Assembly: GCA_015039465.1 (NCBI GenBank)
Contig: MU130381.1
Coordinates: 731,108-795,107, forward strand
Direction: 5' to 3'
From: Phlegmacium glaucopus
Lineage: Eukaryota; Basidiomycota; Agaricomycetes; Agaricales; Cortinariaceae
DNA: 64,000 nt
Shown here: positions 23,564 through 35,258 of the stretch, in pieces
Numbering within the stretch: the first letter of the stretch is position 1
Layout: the number at the start of each line of letters is the position of its first letter
Made by a program: the position numbers and the translations under genes
Notes under the pieces: model-generated
The model's database searches: none
Told to the model about the DNA's origin: nothing
What the model saw: the letters and a program-made list of their open reading frames with translations, nothing else

Positions 23564-24906
23564 ATGAATCAAGTTGATGGAGCGAATTTGGCTTGGGCAT
23601 GTAAGTGTTCCAATTCTGCCACATATACCTCTTATGCTAATACACAAGTCACTGGTTTTCAGTATTCGCTTCACTCTTTCACATAGTAGCGTTGTTGTCA
23701 ACGGTGTCAAGACTTGTCCATCGACTTCGTACGTCGCGAATGTGGTGGGATGATTACATGGTTGTTCTCCCACTATGCACGAATACGGTCTATTTTGCGA
23801 GTCTGTGGGTTCTTTACAATATTCAGTGTTAGGATTGGTTTGAATTACTCTATCATATTTTCCGACTTTGCTGACTTTCGCGCTGTTATTGACAGATAAC
23901 TTAGGAGAAGGAAGCGATGAGGACATGCCACCTCCTACAGGAATTAGCTCATTTTGGGTTTCACAATTTGTATTTCTCTCGGTTATCTGGTGACATCTTT
24001 GTCTTCATATTCACCCAGCCATCACTCATTGAAATCTTCTTGCAGGCCATGCCGTATTAGCATTGCACTGACACTTGCAAGAGTGTTTCCAGCTTTCCAT
24101 AAAGCTCGTCGAAGCGCTTTTTTTCTTGCCGTCATGTGTTTTCTGAGTTACTTATGTTGCGTTTTCATTCTCACTTTCGAATGCCCAAACGAGGACGCGA
24201 GTTGGTACAAGTCTGTTGCCTCAGACTGCCATAAGACTGGCCGCATCTTTGTAGGGGGTATAGTCGCGATCACCCGTGAGTTGTCCTTTCCCCGTCTTTC
24301 TTTGTCAAGTGATTCTGACCGTTAATAGTGGATGTTTTAATGGACAGTGCTCTCATCTTATTCCCTATAATCACTTTGTGGAAAGTCAAACTTCCACAGA
24401 ACTTGCGTCGAATTATAATTTCCGCATTCTCTGGAAGCGCCCTGACCCTGATCAGTGCGATTATCTTTTGTATTATCCGCTATGCCCCCAATCTGGATCT
24501 AGATCCTAGCATAGTTCTAATAACAAATTTATCTGGCCATCTCGAGGTTTGTCTATTCTCCTTTGTATTAGGTGTATACGTATCAATCTTCAAGTTTCAG
24601 GCAGCTATTTCTTTGACGGTCGCCAATCTTCTGGTTATAGTGACGTTCTTATATCGTGTTTTCAAAAGGGTCCACGGCCTTGAAGGCCTTGAACCTCCAA
24701 ATGCCAGAAAAAACCCCTCTCAAGTTATGGAAGGCCAAGGGACTATTGGCTTTGCATGGGAAACATCTATAGGCCGAGTATCTGTGATAGATACAGAAGA
24801 CAGGCCGTTGTCGTTTACGCTGACACGAATTTCTCAGCTTGTTTGGTCGTCGATGCGAATTTCTGAACCTCCTTGCCTCCTCAGTCAAAATATGTCCTCT
24901 GATTGA
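23564..24906 (+). CDS. Rhodopsin-like 7TM integral membrane protein
   Basis: Five exons read from the ATG at 23564, with introns after MNQVDGANLAWA, after YNIQ, at the Trp codon after LSVI, and after VGGIVAIT, to the TGA at 24904-24906. Seven hydrophobic segments are spread over ~350 residues, with the fungal rhodopsin/PTH11-like hallmark MWWDDYMVVLPLC after the second basic loop, then PCRISIALTLARVFP, a Cys-containing extracellular loop (FECPNEDASWYKS...DCHKTGRIF) and the DSALILFPIITLWKVKLP segment. The C-terminal ~90 residues are cytoplasmic and polar. In fungi this superfamily includes candidate surface receptors, but most members are uncharacterised. Divergent from the MFS gene. Confidence 0.78.
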
Positions 24907-25129
24907 TGCTCTATCGTTACCCTTGGACATTTACTAAATGTATATAAAAATTACCTTGTCTCCCGTAACTCTTCAGAGTAGTACCCTGCTTGACGGAGCC
25001 ATTTTACAACACTAGGTGCAGGATACAATAGGTCACATGATTTGGTGTCGACGTTGCCTTTCACACCTCTGAGTCTTAGTTCTAGTGAATTTGCACGGAG
25101 ATATTTGTTTTGAAGACTTCGCGTTCTCC

Positions 25130-28100
25130 ATGCGCTCTTGGTCTTTCGTAGGACTTCTCACCCTCCTTCTCGTTGATCAGTCTTGGGCTTTCAAAGCACA
25201 CGACTTCAAGACATGCTCGCAATCAGGATTTTGTAGACGCGGTCGTTCTCTCTCTGCGCGCGCTAAAGAGGCCAAGGCTTCTTGGGCATCTCCCTACTCT
25301 GTGGATCCTTCTTCTATAGGAATTTCAGCCAATCAAGCGGTCTTTACAGCAGCCGTAAAGTCTTCTCTATATCCCAACATTAATTTTGGCCTGGAAGTAT
25401 GGATACAAGAGGATGGTGTTGCAAGAGTGCGAATGGATGAAGTAGGTGGCCTTCGGAAACGCTACGACGAAACAGCGTCATGGAGCCTGATAAAAGAACC
25501 ATCTATCAGTCGAGTCGTCAAGTGGATACCAGGCAAGAAAGACATTCGAGCTATTTACGGCGAGAAGAAAGATATCGAAGTTGTCATTACCTATGTACCT
25601 CTACGTGTTTCCCTCGTTCGCAACGGCAAGGAACAGGTTGTACTCAATGGGCAGGGTCTTCTCCACATGGAGCATTTCCGTCCATTGGTGGAGCAGCCAG
25701 CAGCAGTTGAAGGAAACAGCGCAGACGGTGAAGCCCAAGTAGTAATCAAACCTGAAAACCCTCGTGCTTGGTTCGAGGGCGATACAGAGGACGCTTTATG
25801 GGAGGAGACTTTCTCAACCTGGACTGATTCAAAACCAAAAGGTAAAATGAAGTTTCTGAACGTAGTCTTCTCTCTATTCACCATGTATATTGTAGGCCCT
25901 GAGTCACTTTCTCTTGATATCAATTTCCCAAATCACGGAACTGTTTATGGTATCCCCCAACATGCTACTAGACTTGCACTACCGACTACAGCGGGTAGTG
26001 ACCCCACCTACACCGACCCGTACCGACTTTACAACGCCGACGTCTTTGAATATCTCGCATCATCTCCAGTCTCTTTATATGGCTCGATACCATTGATGCA
26101 TGCTCATTCGACAGACTCTACAGTTGCAGTTTTCCACGTTGTTGGATCAGAAACTTGGATTGATGTTTCTCACACGTCCGATAAATCTACCGAAACTCAT
26201 TGGATTTCCGAATCTGGCATCATGGACATATTTTTACTTCCAGGTCCAACGCCTGAAGAAGTGTTCAGCCAATATGCGCGACTTACAGGAACACAAGTTT
26301 TACCTCCCCATTGGAGTTTAGGTTATCATCAATGTCGATGGAACTACGTCAGCTCCAACGATGTTCGAACGGTCCAAAAGAGATTCGATGAGGAAGATAT
26401 GCCCGTAGACGTGTTTTGGCTCGATATCGAATACTCCGATGACCATAAATATTTCATGTGGAACGAGAAAACCTTCCCAGATCCAGTAGAAATGACTAAT
26501 GATGTAGCTGCCTTTGGACGAAAGGTTGGCTTTTAACTTCTTCCAATGATGTTTACCGCATTGACTCATTTTTGATCAGATGGTTGTCATTGTGGATCCA
26601 CATTTGAAACGCAGTGAAGATTATCCAGCTTTCAAACAGGCGTCTGACCTACAAATCCTTGTCAAACCGAAAAGCGGTGAAGGTGAATATGAAGGTTGGT
26701 GTTGGCCTGGTAGCAGCTCTTGGACAGACTTCTTCAATCCTGCTGCTTGGAACTGGTGGAAAACTATGTTCAAAATAGAGCCAATCGATGGGCAATGGAC
26801 TTGGACGAAGAGCACGACTGACGTTCATCTCTGGAACGACATGAATGAGGTAGAGGCCGGCCATTCTTTTTGATGCATATTCAGCCTGATTTTTCAATGC
26901 AGCCCTCTGTGTTCAACGGTCCCGAAATAACGATGCCCAAAGACAATGTTCATTATGGTGGATGGGAGCATCGAGACATCCATAATATCAATGGCATGCT
27001 CTTTGTAAGTCATCTTGACTTGTGTGGCATGATATTTTTTACTCAAACACACAATTCTAGTCGAATCTAACATATCAAGCAGTTGCAGAACGAACAAATC
27101 CTCCAATGAGACCGTTTGTTCTTACTCGTGCATTCTTTGCAGGTTCTCAACGCTTTGGTGCTATGTGGACTGGAGACAATCTTGGTACATGGGAACATAT
27201 GACAGTCAACGTAAAAATGGTACTGGCCAATGGTCTCGGAGGAATGAGTTTTGCAGGCTGTAAGTTATCTTCGGATCAGTAAACAATGGCGTTTTGACAT
27301 ATTTACCTTTTTTTTTTTTTTACCATAGCCGATGTTGGTGGATTCTTTGGAAATCCTGAACCAGAGATGCTTGTTCGGTGGTACCAAGTTGGGATCTTTG
27401 CTCCTTTCTTCCGAGCCCATGCGCACATCGACACTAAGCGTCGAGAGCCTTTCCTACTTGACCAACCCTACAAAGGAATAGTTAAAGACCTCCTCCGTCT
27501 CCGCTACAGCCTTTTGCCCATGTGGTATACGGCTTTCAGGGAGACTACTGTCACTGGTATGCCTATCTTAAGGTATGGATCTACCGTTCCTTCCAATGAC
27601 GTTTCCTAACCTAATTGACCCTCTCTAGACCGCAATTTATCATGTTCCCCAAAGATAAAACCGGCTTTGACATGGATGATCAGTACTACATTGGGTCATC
27701 TGGATTGCTCGTCAAGCCTGTCACAGCTAAGGACGTTACGGAGACAAAAGTTTATCTTGCTGAAGATCAGGTTCGGGATATCTCTCTTCACACCCTCATT
27801 AACTCATCCAAAATTGGCAGGTTTATTATGACTACTTCAACCATCATGCCTATCGTGGGGCGGCTAAGGGCAAAGAAATCACTGTTCCAGCTGCACTTCA
27901 TCAAGTCCCTGTCTTCATCCGTGGCGGATCCATTCTTCCAACCCGTGAACGGCCAAGACGGTCATCAACGCTAATGAAACGCGACCCCTTTACTTTACGT
28001 GTCGCATTGAGCAAAGCTGGGACCGCTCATGGAGAACTTTACCTCGATGATGGCGAATCCTATAATCATATGAAAGGCCAATTCGTATGGCGCGAATTCG

Positions 28101-28432
28101 TTGCCTCAAAGAAGTCCAAAACTTTGCAGCTTTCAAGTCGAGATCTTGGAGCTGCGAAACCAAATGAGGCTGTTGATAGTGTCGCGCTCCAGACTTATGA
28201 CCCTACCAATGACTATGCGAAGAATATCGCTGATGTCAGGGTGGAGAAGATTGTCATTGTGGGGTTGTCTGGGAAGCCTTCCAGTGTTAAACTTCAAGGT
28301 GGCCAGGAGCTTACATGGGAATACATTCCTGGTGTTTCCTCAGGCGAGAAGAAGGAAGGTACTGCCAGCTTATTGGTGATCAAAGATCCCAAAGTCTTAA
28401 TCATCAAGGATTGGTCCATCCAAATTGAATAA
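25130..28432 (+). CDS. Glucosidase II alpha subunit (GH31)
   Basis: ER alpha-glucosidase that trims the second and third glucose from N-glycans during folding quality control (yeast ROT2, human GANAB). A signal peptide ([20 protein letters not shown]) begins at 25130; an in-frame ATG at 25085 would put 15 extra residues ahead of it and is less likely. The N-terminal domain has the conserved [12 protein letters not shown] segment. GH31 catalytic landmarks follow: [15 protein letters not shown], the nucleophile motif LWNDMNEPSVF rebuilt across an intron, MWTGDN, and [11 protein letters not shown] with [16 protein letters not shown]. The C-terminus includes [25 protein letters not shown] and YLDDGESY. 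Seven exons splice in frame to TAA 28430-28432. Length near 940 residues agrees with the family. Confidence 0.95.
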
Positions 28433-28847
28433 ATAGATACTTTGTAACTTGTTTTTTTGTCGTCAATTGAAGCGCGTATTTCTGGTCTTTAGTTCAGACG
28501 AGGGTTTATTCTCATATTCCACTACATAAAATAAAGCTAGTTTAAAAAAGCACAAAGGCCGCCTGTCGAAGGTGGACTGTCATATATACGACAACCAGGA
28601 AGGACGATGATGTAGGGGACAGTGAAAAGGGCGTGCTACAGTTTATATGCGGTATTTCAAGATAAAGTAACTCGCATGCTATGTACAGGAGAAAGAAAGA
28701 AAAAAGAACAAGGTCCGACGCAAGGCCCAAGGTACAGCCGCAGACAAAGAAGTGAAAGTATCAGGACACACTGGCAGAAATACATACATGGGAGGAGGGG
28801 AAAAGAAAAAAAAGGGAAAAAAGGAAACAATGCAAGATTTATTTTTT
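28433..28847. other. Convergent 3' flanks
   Basis: Short region between glucosidase II (plus) and a disordered protein gene (minus); holds both terminators. Purine-rich (GGGGAAAAGAAAAAAAAGGG-like) near 28795-28830. No gene seen. Confidence 0.4.
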
Positions 28848-30776
28848 TCACCAAAGTGGAGATTGCTTGGCAGTGTAGGTGGGCATCATATTCATGTTTG
28901 TGATCATGCCAGGAGAAGACATTGGTCCTTTCATTGATACCGCCCTCCTGGTAATCAGAGCTGGGTTGGTCCCGTAAGGTGTACTAGTGCTATTGAGGGG
29001 AAGACCCGCATGTCCATGCATAGGCATGCCAATGGGAAAGGTAGGAAAGTGCATGAAAGCAGCGTAGGGAACTGGCGTAGCAATTGCTGGATATGCCGGA
29101 AAGAAATAAGGAATTGCTTGAGGTGTGATGTGTGGAGAAACTGTAGGATGCGATGGAGGTGGTGAAAAACATGCAGAGGTAGGGCTGATTGGAAAATGTG
29201 ATGAGGTGGCAGAAGTGGGTAAGGATGCTCGAGATGGTATATTGTGAGACTTCTTGCGTCTATGGGACTCTCTTGATGTAGGTTTTGATTTTTTTTGCGG
29301 CTCAGGCGGAGTTGGATTGCTTTCGATCCATCCATCGTTCGACGTCAAAGGGGGAGGTGTTTGGGGTGACGGCGAAGGCGGGGCCGATGTGTTACGCGGA
29401 TGAAGTGCACTGGAGTCATCGGCCGAGTCCATCAAGGCTTTGAGGTTTTCAGATGATAGTGAATCCGTCCTACGCCTCGTAAGCGCAAGGAAAAGCTCGC
29501 GAGTCCTTTTTGCTTTGTGACGAGGTGATAAAGCGTTTGGTTGGGAGATCCAGCCATCATCATCCTCCAATGAGGGAGTAGATAATCCCGAAGCTCGATC
29601 CCCACCATCCTCCGACACGCTGAGCCGGGGCATTATGAAACTGCGGTCATCACGTATCGGACTAGGGCTATGACTCGCATATTTTGGTGGTAGTTCGATT
29701 CCATTTGACAAGGAGAAGTGAACAGCAGTACTGTCATCCGGGCTGGACTGAGAGCGCAGGCGATCAACGATTTCACGTGTTCTCGACTTGCGGGGACGGT
29801 GTCGATGAGAAGATTCCTGCAAGAAAGATGGTAAAAGAATGGTAGGTTGGCCAGCATTGGGTGGTTCATTCTGCACCTCCGTGAAAAAACCTTGATCGTC
29901 TTTCTTTAATTTGACGGTAGCCACAGGCTGAGATGGTGCATTTAGGGTTGGGAAAGTGAAATTAGCAAAGGGCAGAGTAGGCGAAAACGATTTGGAAGCG
30001 TCGACTAAGGGAGGGAAAGGGATTGCTTCCTCGTTCGATTGAGAGCAAAAAGTGGGCACGAAAGAAGATGCGGCAGCATTAAGTGACTTTCCAGGAGAAA
30101 GGAAAGTAGGGTTTTCGAAACCACTACCGTCAATGCTGCCGTTAGGAGACGAAGCTTTGACTTCGACATCCGTAAGGAAATGTTTTGCCTTGGGTGTCGA
30201 TGGCATAACGAAAGAATCAATTGAGCCATCCGAAGAGGACAAATCCATGCTCGAAAGGGTTAGCTCGCCGGCTGAGGAAAAAGATCCTATAAGAGAACTT
30301 TCCGGAGATCCGCCGTTGGTACTCTCGTATATTTCGCCGTTCATCAGATCTTCCACTAGGTCTTTCCACCTCTGCCTTCCAGTCAACAAGTCAATCTCGT
30401 CAATGTTGATGGATAAATCCCCAGGAGTATACAAGTTGAGTTCGTGAGGTTCAATCGTTGGGCAAGTCGAGTAAGAAAACCCAACGTCTTCCTCGTACGA
30501 AGCGACAGCTGCCATGGCACCACTTACTCCAACAAGTTCTGGGTTGAGAGTGTCGCCTTCGCTAGAGAGCTTGTATTGCACATCGTCTGAGTAAATATCC
30601 CGGTGTGATGATAGACCTGCAAAAAGAGAGCCACGAAATTGCTGACGCAGTGATTTTCCTTCAGTGGCATCTGGGGTGTACGTCCATGGCACCAAAATAA
30701 AAGCTGTGCGCCACCAGTCTGCCGTAATGATCTCCCATTCATCCTCCTCTTGAACAGTGTTGAAACGAAAATTCAT
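28848..30776 (-). CDS. Large disordered protein, unrecognised
   Basis: A single open frame of 642 codons. The first ~60 residues look folded (TVQEEDEWEIITADWWRTAF, LVPWTYTPD); the remainder is rich in Ser, Pro, Thr and acidic residues with SPSP, PPSPSPQTPPP and basic RKSRTREIVDRL patches, typical of a disordered regulatory protein. No catalytic domain seen. The 5' end is uncertain: an in-frame splice (GTAAGA...TTTCAG) just upstream of 30776 would extend the protein with KNQF, and a further exon may lie at 31061-31310. Conserved fungal genes of this type are usually annotated only as hypothetical. Phosphorylation-rich signalling or transcription roles are guesses. Confidence 0.6.
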   Translation of the reverse strand: MNFRFNTVQEEDEWEIITADWWRTAFILVPWTYTPDATEGKSLRQQFRGSLFAGLSSHRDIYSDDVQYKLSSEGDTLNPELVGVSGAMAAVASYEEDVGFSYSTCPTIEPHELNLYTPGDLSINIDEIDLLTGRQRWKDLVEDLMNGEIYESTNGGSPESSLIGSFSSAGELTLSSMDLSSSDGSIDSFVMPSTPKAKHFLTDVEVKASSPNGSIDGSGFENPTFLSPGKSLNAAASSFVPTFCSQSNEEAIPFPPLVDASKSFSPTLPFANFTFPTLNAPSQPVATVKLKKDDQGFFTEVQNEPPNAGQPTILLPSFLQESSHRHRPRKSRTREIVDRLRSQSSPDDSTAVHFSLSNGIELPPKYASHSPSPIRDDRSFIMPRLSVSEDGGDRASGLSTPSLEDDDGWISQPNALSPRHKAKRTRELFLALTRRRTDSLSSENLKALMDSADDSSALHPRNTSAPPSPSPQTPPPLTSNDGWIESNPTPPEPQKKSKPTSRESHRRKKSHNIPSRASLPTSATSSHFPISPTSACFSPPPSHPTVSPHITPQAIPYFFPAYPAIATPVPYAAFMHFPTFPIGMPMHGHAGLPLNSTSTPYGTNPALITRRAVSMKGPMSSPGMITNMNMMPTYTAKQSPLW

Positions 30777-31060
30777 GAACTGGTTTTTCTGAAATCGTCA
30801 GTCGTATCTAGAATAAACAATAAGCTAACTATGAATGAGGAGGGGATAAAATTTGGTCTTACGAAGTCGAGCACCAAGTCCTACAGCGAGATATAACCTG
30901 GTGAGTCTTTCACAGAGGACCAGAATGAAATGTTTTTAAAAGGGGGGGATTGAAGTCAGAGAAATAATCTACAACATTTACGAAGACAGGCAGAACAAAA
31001 AATTGGGGAAACGGGGCTTAGATGAGTCACAAATCAAGTCACGACTTCAAGTAAGCTTAC

Positions 31061-31310
31061 CCGCCCTGAACTCATGCCTTTCATTTGCCCTTGCTCTGAG
31101 GCTGCCAGCTAGTCGTTCATCTGACCACGGCTTTTGTTCAATATCGCGTGACAGTGTCTCCATCTCAGAGTTCTGCAAGTTCATCGAGTGTCGATGTTGT
31201 GGATGAGGCCGAAGTTTGACCTGGAACCGCGATCGCTTGAATCTATTGACGATGGTCTTAGATGAGACGAAGGCTTTGGACGGCGAAGGGGCCAGAATCT
31301 TTCTGATCAC
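31061..31310 (-). CDS. Possible upstream exon of the disordered protein gene
   Basis: An open minus-strand frame begins at an ATG at 31310 and reaches a good donor (GTAAGC at 31060). Its product is basic (TIVNRFKRSRFQVKLRPHPQ, then an acidic/basic mix ending RARANERHEFRA). The orientation and splice donor suggest it may be the 5' exon of the 28848-30776 gene, with one or two short exons between, but I could not build an unambiguous join. Confidence 0.3.
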
Positions 31311-31431
31311 CCCAGGAAGATACTGCCATCAATTTATCTCAGAGCTAATTCATTAGCATAAAGGACCAAGATGATGGCACGCGCCATTGCTGAAATAGAT
31401 TTATTCGCTTTATTTTTAGGCGAGAGGGCCG

Positions 31432-31800
31432 CTAGAGGAACTGGACACCCCCGTAGGCGTAAAGCGTGTATTCCTCCTCGTCTTCCCCTGCTGGTGTGAT
31501 TTGCTGGCGCCTGAGTTTCATTTGGGAATCCTCTGTCACCATTTGTCGATCCGCCAGGATCGCTCCTGACGACAGTGCTCGAAACGTCGTCGTAGCCATC
31601 ATCAATGTCTGGATGCGACTCGTCTGTTTCGACTAGTTGGGCTTGTTCATCGACGGGCTATCTGTTTCCGCAGGGAGTAAGTTTCTAGCTGTATCATCAG
31701 TATGTTTGCCATTGATTTTGAGAACGTGGCTTTACAGATGGTCATCGCTGGATGCTAGGATTTGCTAGAGATGGCCTGTACACGATAGTTGATATCATTG
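31432..31800 (-). pseudogene. C-terminal fragment of an unknown protein
   Basis: The minus strand encodes a coherent C-terminal segment ending at a stop at 31434-31432 (QITPAGEDEEEYTLYAYGG near the end, preceded by ILADRQMVTEDSQMKLRRQ). Around 31740-31830 a hydrophobic stretch (LLATYIAVLAMISTIVY) could be its preceding membrane segment. Further upstream the frame degenerates into the repeat-rich block, so the gene appears truncated. Family not recognised. Confidence 0.3.
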
Positions 31801-31839
31801 CAAGAACCGCTATATATGTAGCCAGCAGTGGCACAGGTG

Positions 31840-33822
31840 ACATAGCGAGACAATGCGCTGATCATCCACTTTGTTGGCGACCTCCCTCATCCATTTCACA
31901 AAGATATTCGACTAGAAATACGCCACTTGCTCAAATCAATCCTGCTTATGCACAATCCTTCAACCAGTCAAAATACCCAAAAGATCGTTCTGGATTTGCA
32001 ACGACGCATTCTTAGCGCAGGCCCGTTGATCAAATTTCCCTCAGTGAATACTACCCCAATTCGGTTGGCAAAGTTCCGAGCTGAGCAAGACTTGCCGTAT
32101 CTGGGTTGTAAAAGGGCCATATGAACTCGATTAAACCTTGAGCGGGATTGCAAGCAAATGCGACTGAGGCGCTTTGTGCGGATCTCGATAATGCTATTTC
32201 ATGGTGCAGCAGGGAAGGAGCTTCCATCATAAGTTCCAAATTTCGGATATATTTAGATTTGCCCGAGTCGAGACGTCGGGGAGACAGCTGGTAGATGGTG
32301 CCAACGATATGCTGCAATTAACCACGATGATATTGGTATCGGAAAGTCGGTACACTGGCCTTGATGCGGTGGATCGCTGGAGACGTAAATCCGAAGAATG
32401 ATCAACCGTTTACGCGATAACCCGATGATACGAGCGTCAACCTCCGAAAGCATTTCTGCCACGACCGGGACGGTGACCCCGAGAGTCAAAAGTTCCTGAA
32501 CGAGGAAGACACCGTCTTCTTTCTCAACAGTGTCTCCACGTGGAGGAAATTGCCATCAGCTGCACGTTGCAGAGTATGGGCAAAAAATGGTAATGTCTAA
32601 ATGGCGAGGAATATCATCAGCGTCAACTAAAACTCGCAACTTGAAATTTCTTAACATACTTTGTAGATTGGTGTTAATCACGGCATACTCGAAAGTTTGG
32701 AATGGACGAACTTCCATCTGTTCGGGCGTCGTGGCTACGACGTGTATCAGGCAGCTTCTGCAAAATTTCTTTCTGAAGTATCAGTCGAACTATTTCCGCA
32801 GCCGACAGCGTTTGAAGCGGTGTTCCAGGCAGTATTGCCGCTAGGTGTGACAAGGGCACTCGTCGAATCGCCTGATATGTTATATCCAAGGACTCCGGTT
32901 AACAACCATACGAGTAGGTTTTCACTTATTACTCGTTCCGGCCTCATCTACAAGATAAAATAAAATTCAATAGGACCCAAACAAGTCTGCGCAACGGGTT
33001 ACATACCAAGGGTTAAACAGAATACCTACAAATCACTTATACTATGCCGGCCTGCAGGGGAACTCGCTTCAATAATCATGGGAAGATACTCTGGATAGAC
33101 ACTGCAAATAGAAACCCCAACGAATAATTGGTTCGCGCACGACACGACTGCGACCGATTGTTAGGAAGAAGACCCTCTTCCATGAAGAGAGACTGCGGAT
33201 TGATGGTCTTCACTTCATTGGAAGAACCGGTGGTCGTGGCCGCAAAAGGTCATCAAGCGCTCACCCCCGCTGTCAGTGATCTCATTGCTTTGATCGAGCC
33301 TCGTATCTTCTGGGCCTATCAAAATATTGTTATTTCTTGCAAGTTTCTCATTCCTGCCAATTACAAACCGCTGTTCATTCGATAGATTTATGCTTAACTT
33401 TCTTCCTTCAGGATCATACAGATTTATGATGCCTTCAGCTTGGCTTTTTAGCCCTTCCCCCGCGCAGGATACGTCCAAACACTTGGGACATTTGCGTGAA
33501 TTTCACCAAATTACCGATTCAGTCTCGTAATTCAGAGGTGATTATACGTACTCTTTTAGTCGATTCAGGTAAGCAGGCTATGCTTTTTTAATCAGATTCA
33601 TTGACATGTCCTTGCCATTATTTTTGCTTATGGTATGCCAGTCATGCAAGCCGCAATCAGCAGTCTTAAAAGGCTCGTTCCTTGGTTATCTTTTTCTCCA
33701 GATCCCTTACCCCCGTCGACCATCGTAGGTTCCAACCTCATCAGCCTTCATAAATGATATCAGCTGATTTTTTTGGCATGGATCATAGGTCTTGGTAAAA
33801 ATCATAACGACATCCAAAAATC
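31840..33822. repeat. Repeat block upstream of secreted-protein copy 2
   Basis: Long noncoding unit whose parts recur downstream. 31883-32035 reappears at 34257-34400 (both contain AAAGATATTCGACTAGAAAT and ATTTGCAACGACGCATTCTT). 33040-33540 reappears at 35910-36440. 33540-33822 is the conserved promoter cassette of the secreted-protein genes. ORFs inside (for example minus 33215-33478) look protein-like only locally and contain stops elsewhere, consistent with decayed sequence. Confidence 0.6.
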
Positions 33823-34008
33823 ATGAAAGCTTTCATCGCTGTCATTATAACCTTTGCCTGCATTGCTGCCAGTGGTGCTGCCAATGTTCCACTAGCTCGG
33901 CGTAGCGAAGAGGCAGAGTGTGCTGCAGTCTGTCTTACGGTCGAGCCGTCGTGCCCATCTGGTCAGACTCCCTCGGGCAGTGCGGGGTGTTGGGGATGCT
34001 GCCAATGA
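33823..34008 (+). CDS. Small cysteine-rich secreted protein, copy 2
   Basis: Intronless, 61 residues. Signal peptide MKAFIAVIITFACIAASGA, then NVPLARR with a dibasic Kex2-like site, then a 34-residue mature peptide beginning SEEAEC. Six cysteines follow C-x3-C-x6-C-x11-C-x2-CC and the protein ends GCWGCCQ. The start is fixed by near-identical ATG context in three copies (AATCATGAAAGCTTTCATCG). About 280 bp upstream, including GATCATAGGTCTTG close to the start, and about 70 bp downstream are conserved with the other copies, so the repeated unit is gene plus promoter. Probably exported; activity unknown. Confidence 0.78.
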   Translation: MKAFIAVIITFACIAASGAANVPLARRSEEAECAAVCLTVEPSCPSGQTPSGSAGCWGCCQ

Positions 34009-35072
34009 CGGAGGATACAAAACACCGATCGTTATTTGAAGACCCAGTTGTCCATTAAATATTTTAATGCAAATCAAGCTTCCTTCCTTCCAGGATCATG
34101 CAAACTTGTGATGAGTTGGCTTTCACGCGACATTCTATAGGGTGAAGGTATCAAATATAAACGTTGAACATTGAGTCAGCCGAGTACTTGCCACGGTATG
34201 AGTCTATATTGCATTCTTAATTTTTTGGAGGATCATCCTCTGTGTTGGCGGCCCCTTTCATCTATTTCACAAAGATATTCGACTAGAAATACGCCACATG
34301 CTCAAATTGAATCCGCGTACTATGCATATGTACAATCCCTTCAACCAATCAAAAGACCCAAAAGATTTGCAACGACGCATTCTTAGCACAGGCCCGTCGA
34401 CCAAAGTGAATACTACCCCAGTTCGATTGGCAAAGTTGCCGAGCTGGGCAAGACTTGTCGTATTCAGTCTGTAAAAGGGGAATCTGAACTCGACTACTGT
34501 AAACTTTGAGCGGGGTTGCAAGCGAATGCGACCCAGGCACTTTCGATAATGCTATTTCACGGTGCAGCAAAGAAAGAGTTCCAAATTTCGGATGTATGTA
34601 GATCTGCCCGGGCCGGGACGCCGGGCAGCCAGCAGATGGTGTCACCGATATAGGCAATCGTCGAACCGCCTGATATGTTGTGTCCAAGAACTCCGAGTAG
34701 GTTTCACCTCAAGAATTTCACCAACCTACCGATTCATGTCTCGTAATTCAGGGGTGATTCTACGTACCCACTGTTTAGTCGATTCAGGCGGACTATGGTA
34801 AGCAGGCTATACTTCTCTAATCAGACCCACCGACGTGTCCTTGGCATTAATTGCTTATGGTATCATCATACCAGTCACGCACTGAACCTGGCCGTACTCA
34901 ACAGTCTTAAAAAACTCAATCCTTGGTTATCTTTTCCTCCAGATCCCTTACCCTCGTCGAGCATCGTAGGTTCCAACCTCTTCAGCCTTCATAAATGATA
35001 TGAGCTGATTTTTTTTGACCATAGGTCTTGCCGGTGGTAAAAATCGTAATAACAAAGACATCCAAGTAAATC
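34009..35072. repeat. Compacted repeat unit between secreted-protein copies 2 and 3
   Basis: Begins with the shared 3' flank (GGAGGATACAAAACACCGATC). It then repeats pieces of 31883-32300, 32865-32920 and 33495-33822 in the same order but with large internal deletions, ending in the promoter cassette of copy 3. No gene seen. Confidence 0.6.
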
Positions 35073-35258
35073 ATGAAAGCTTTCATCGCTGTCATTATAA
35101 CCTTCGCCTGCATTGCTACCAGTGGTGCTGGCAATGTTCTACTAGCTCGACGAAGCGAAGAGAAAAGCTGTATTACATTGTGTCTTACCGACAAGCCGCA
35201 GTGCCCACCTGGTCAGAGTGCATCGGGCAGTCCGGGGTGTTGGGGATGCTGCCATTGA
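35073..35258 (+). CDS. Small cysteine-rich secreted protein, copy 3
   Basis: Intronless, 61 residues: signal peptide MKAFIAVIITFACIATSGA, GNVLLARR with dibasic site, mature region SEEKSC onward. The six-cysteine pattern C-x3-C-x6-C-x11-C-x2-CC is retained and the protein ends GCWGCCH. Compared with copy 2, the signal peptide and 3' flank are almost unchanged while the residues between cysteines differ (ITL, LTDKPQ, PPGQSASGSPG). That pattern of conserved leader and variable mature loops resembles secreted effectors or defence peptides. No function assigned. Confidence 0.78.
   Translation: MKAFIAVIITFACIATSGAGNVLLARRSEEKSCITLCLTDKPQCPPGQSASGSPGCWGCCH

Noticed and set aside
26100..28400. Possible frameshifts in the glucosidase II gene
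   Set aside because: Each change of frame matches an intron (for example before ATGGTTGTCATTG and before CCCTCTGTGTTC) that restores family motifs.
32051..33530. Protein-like minus-strand ORFs in the mini-protein repeats
   Set aside because: The repeat copies at 34.3 and 36 kb do not keep these frames, so they are not under coding constraint.
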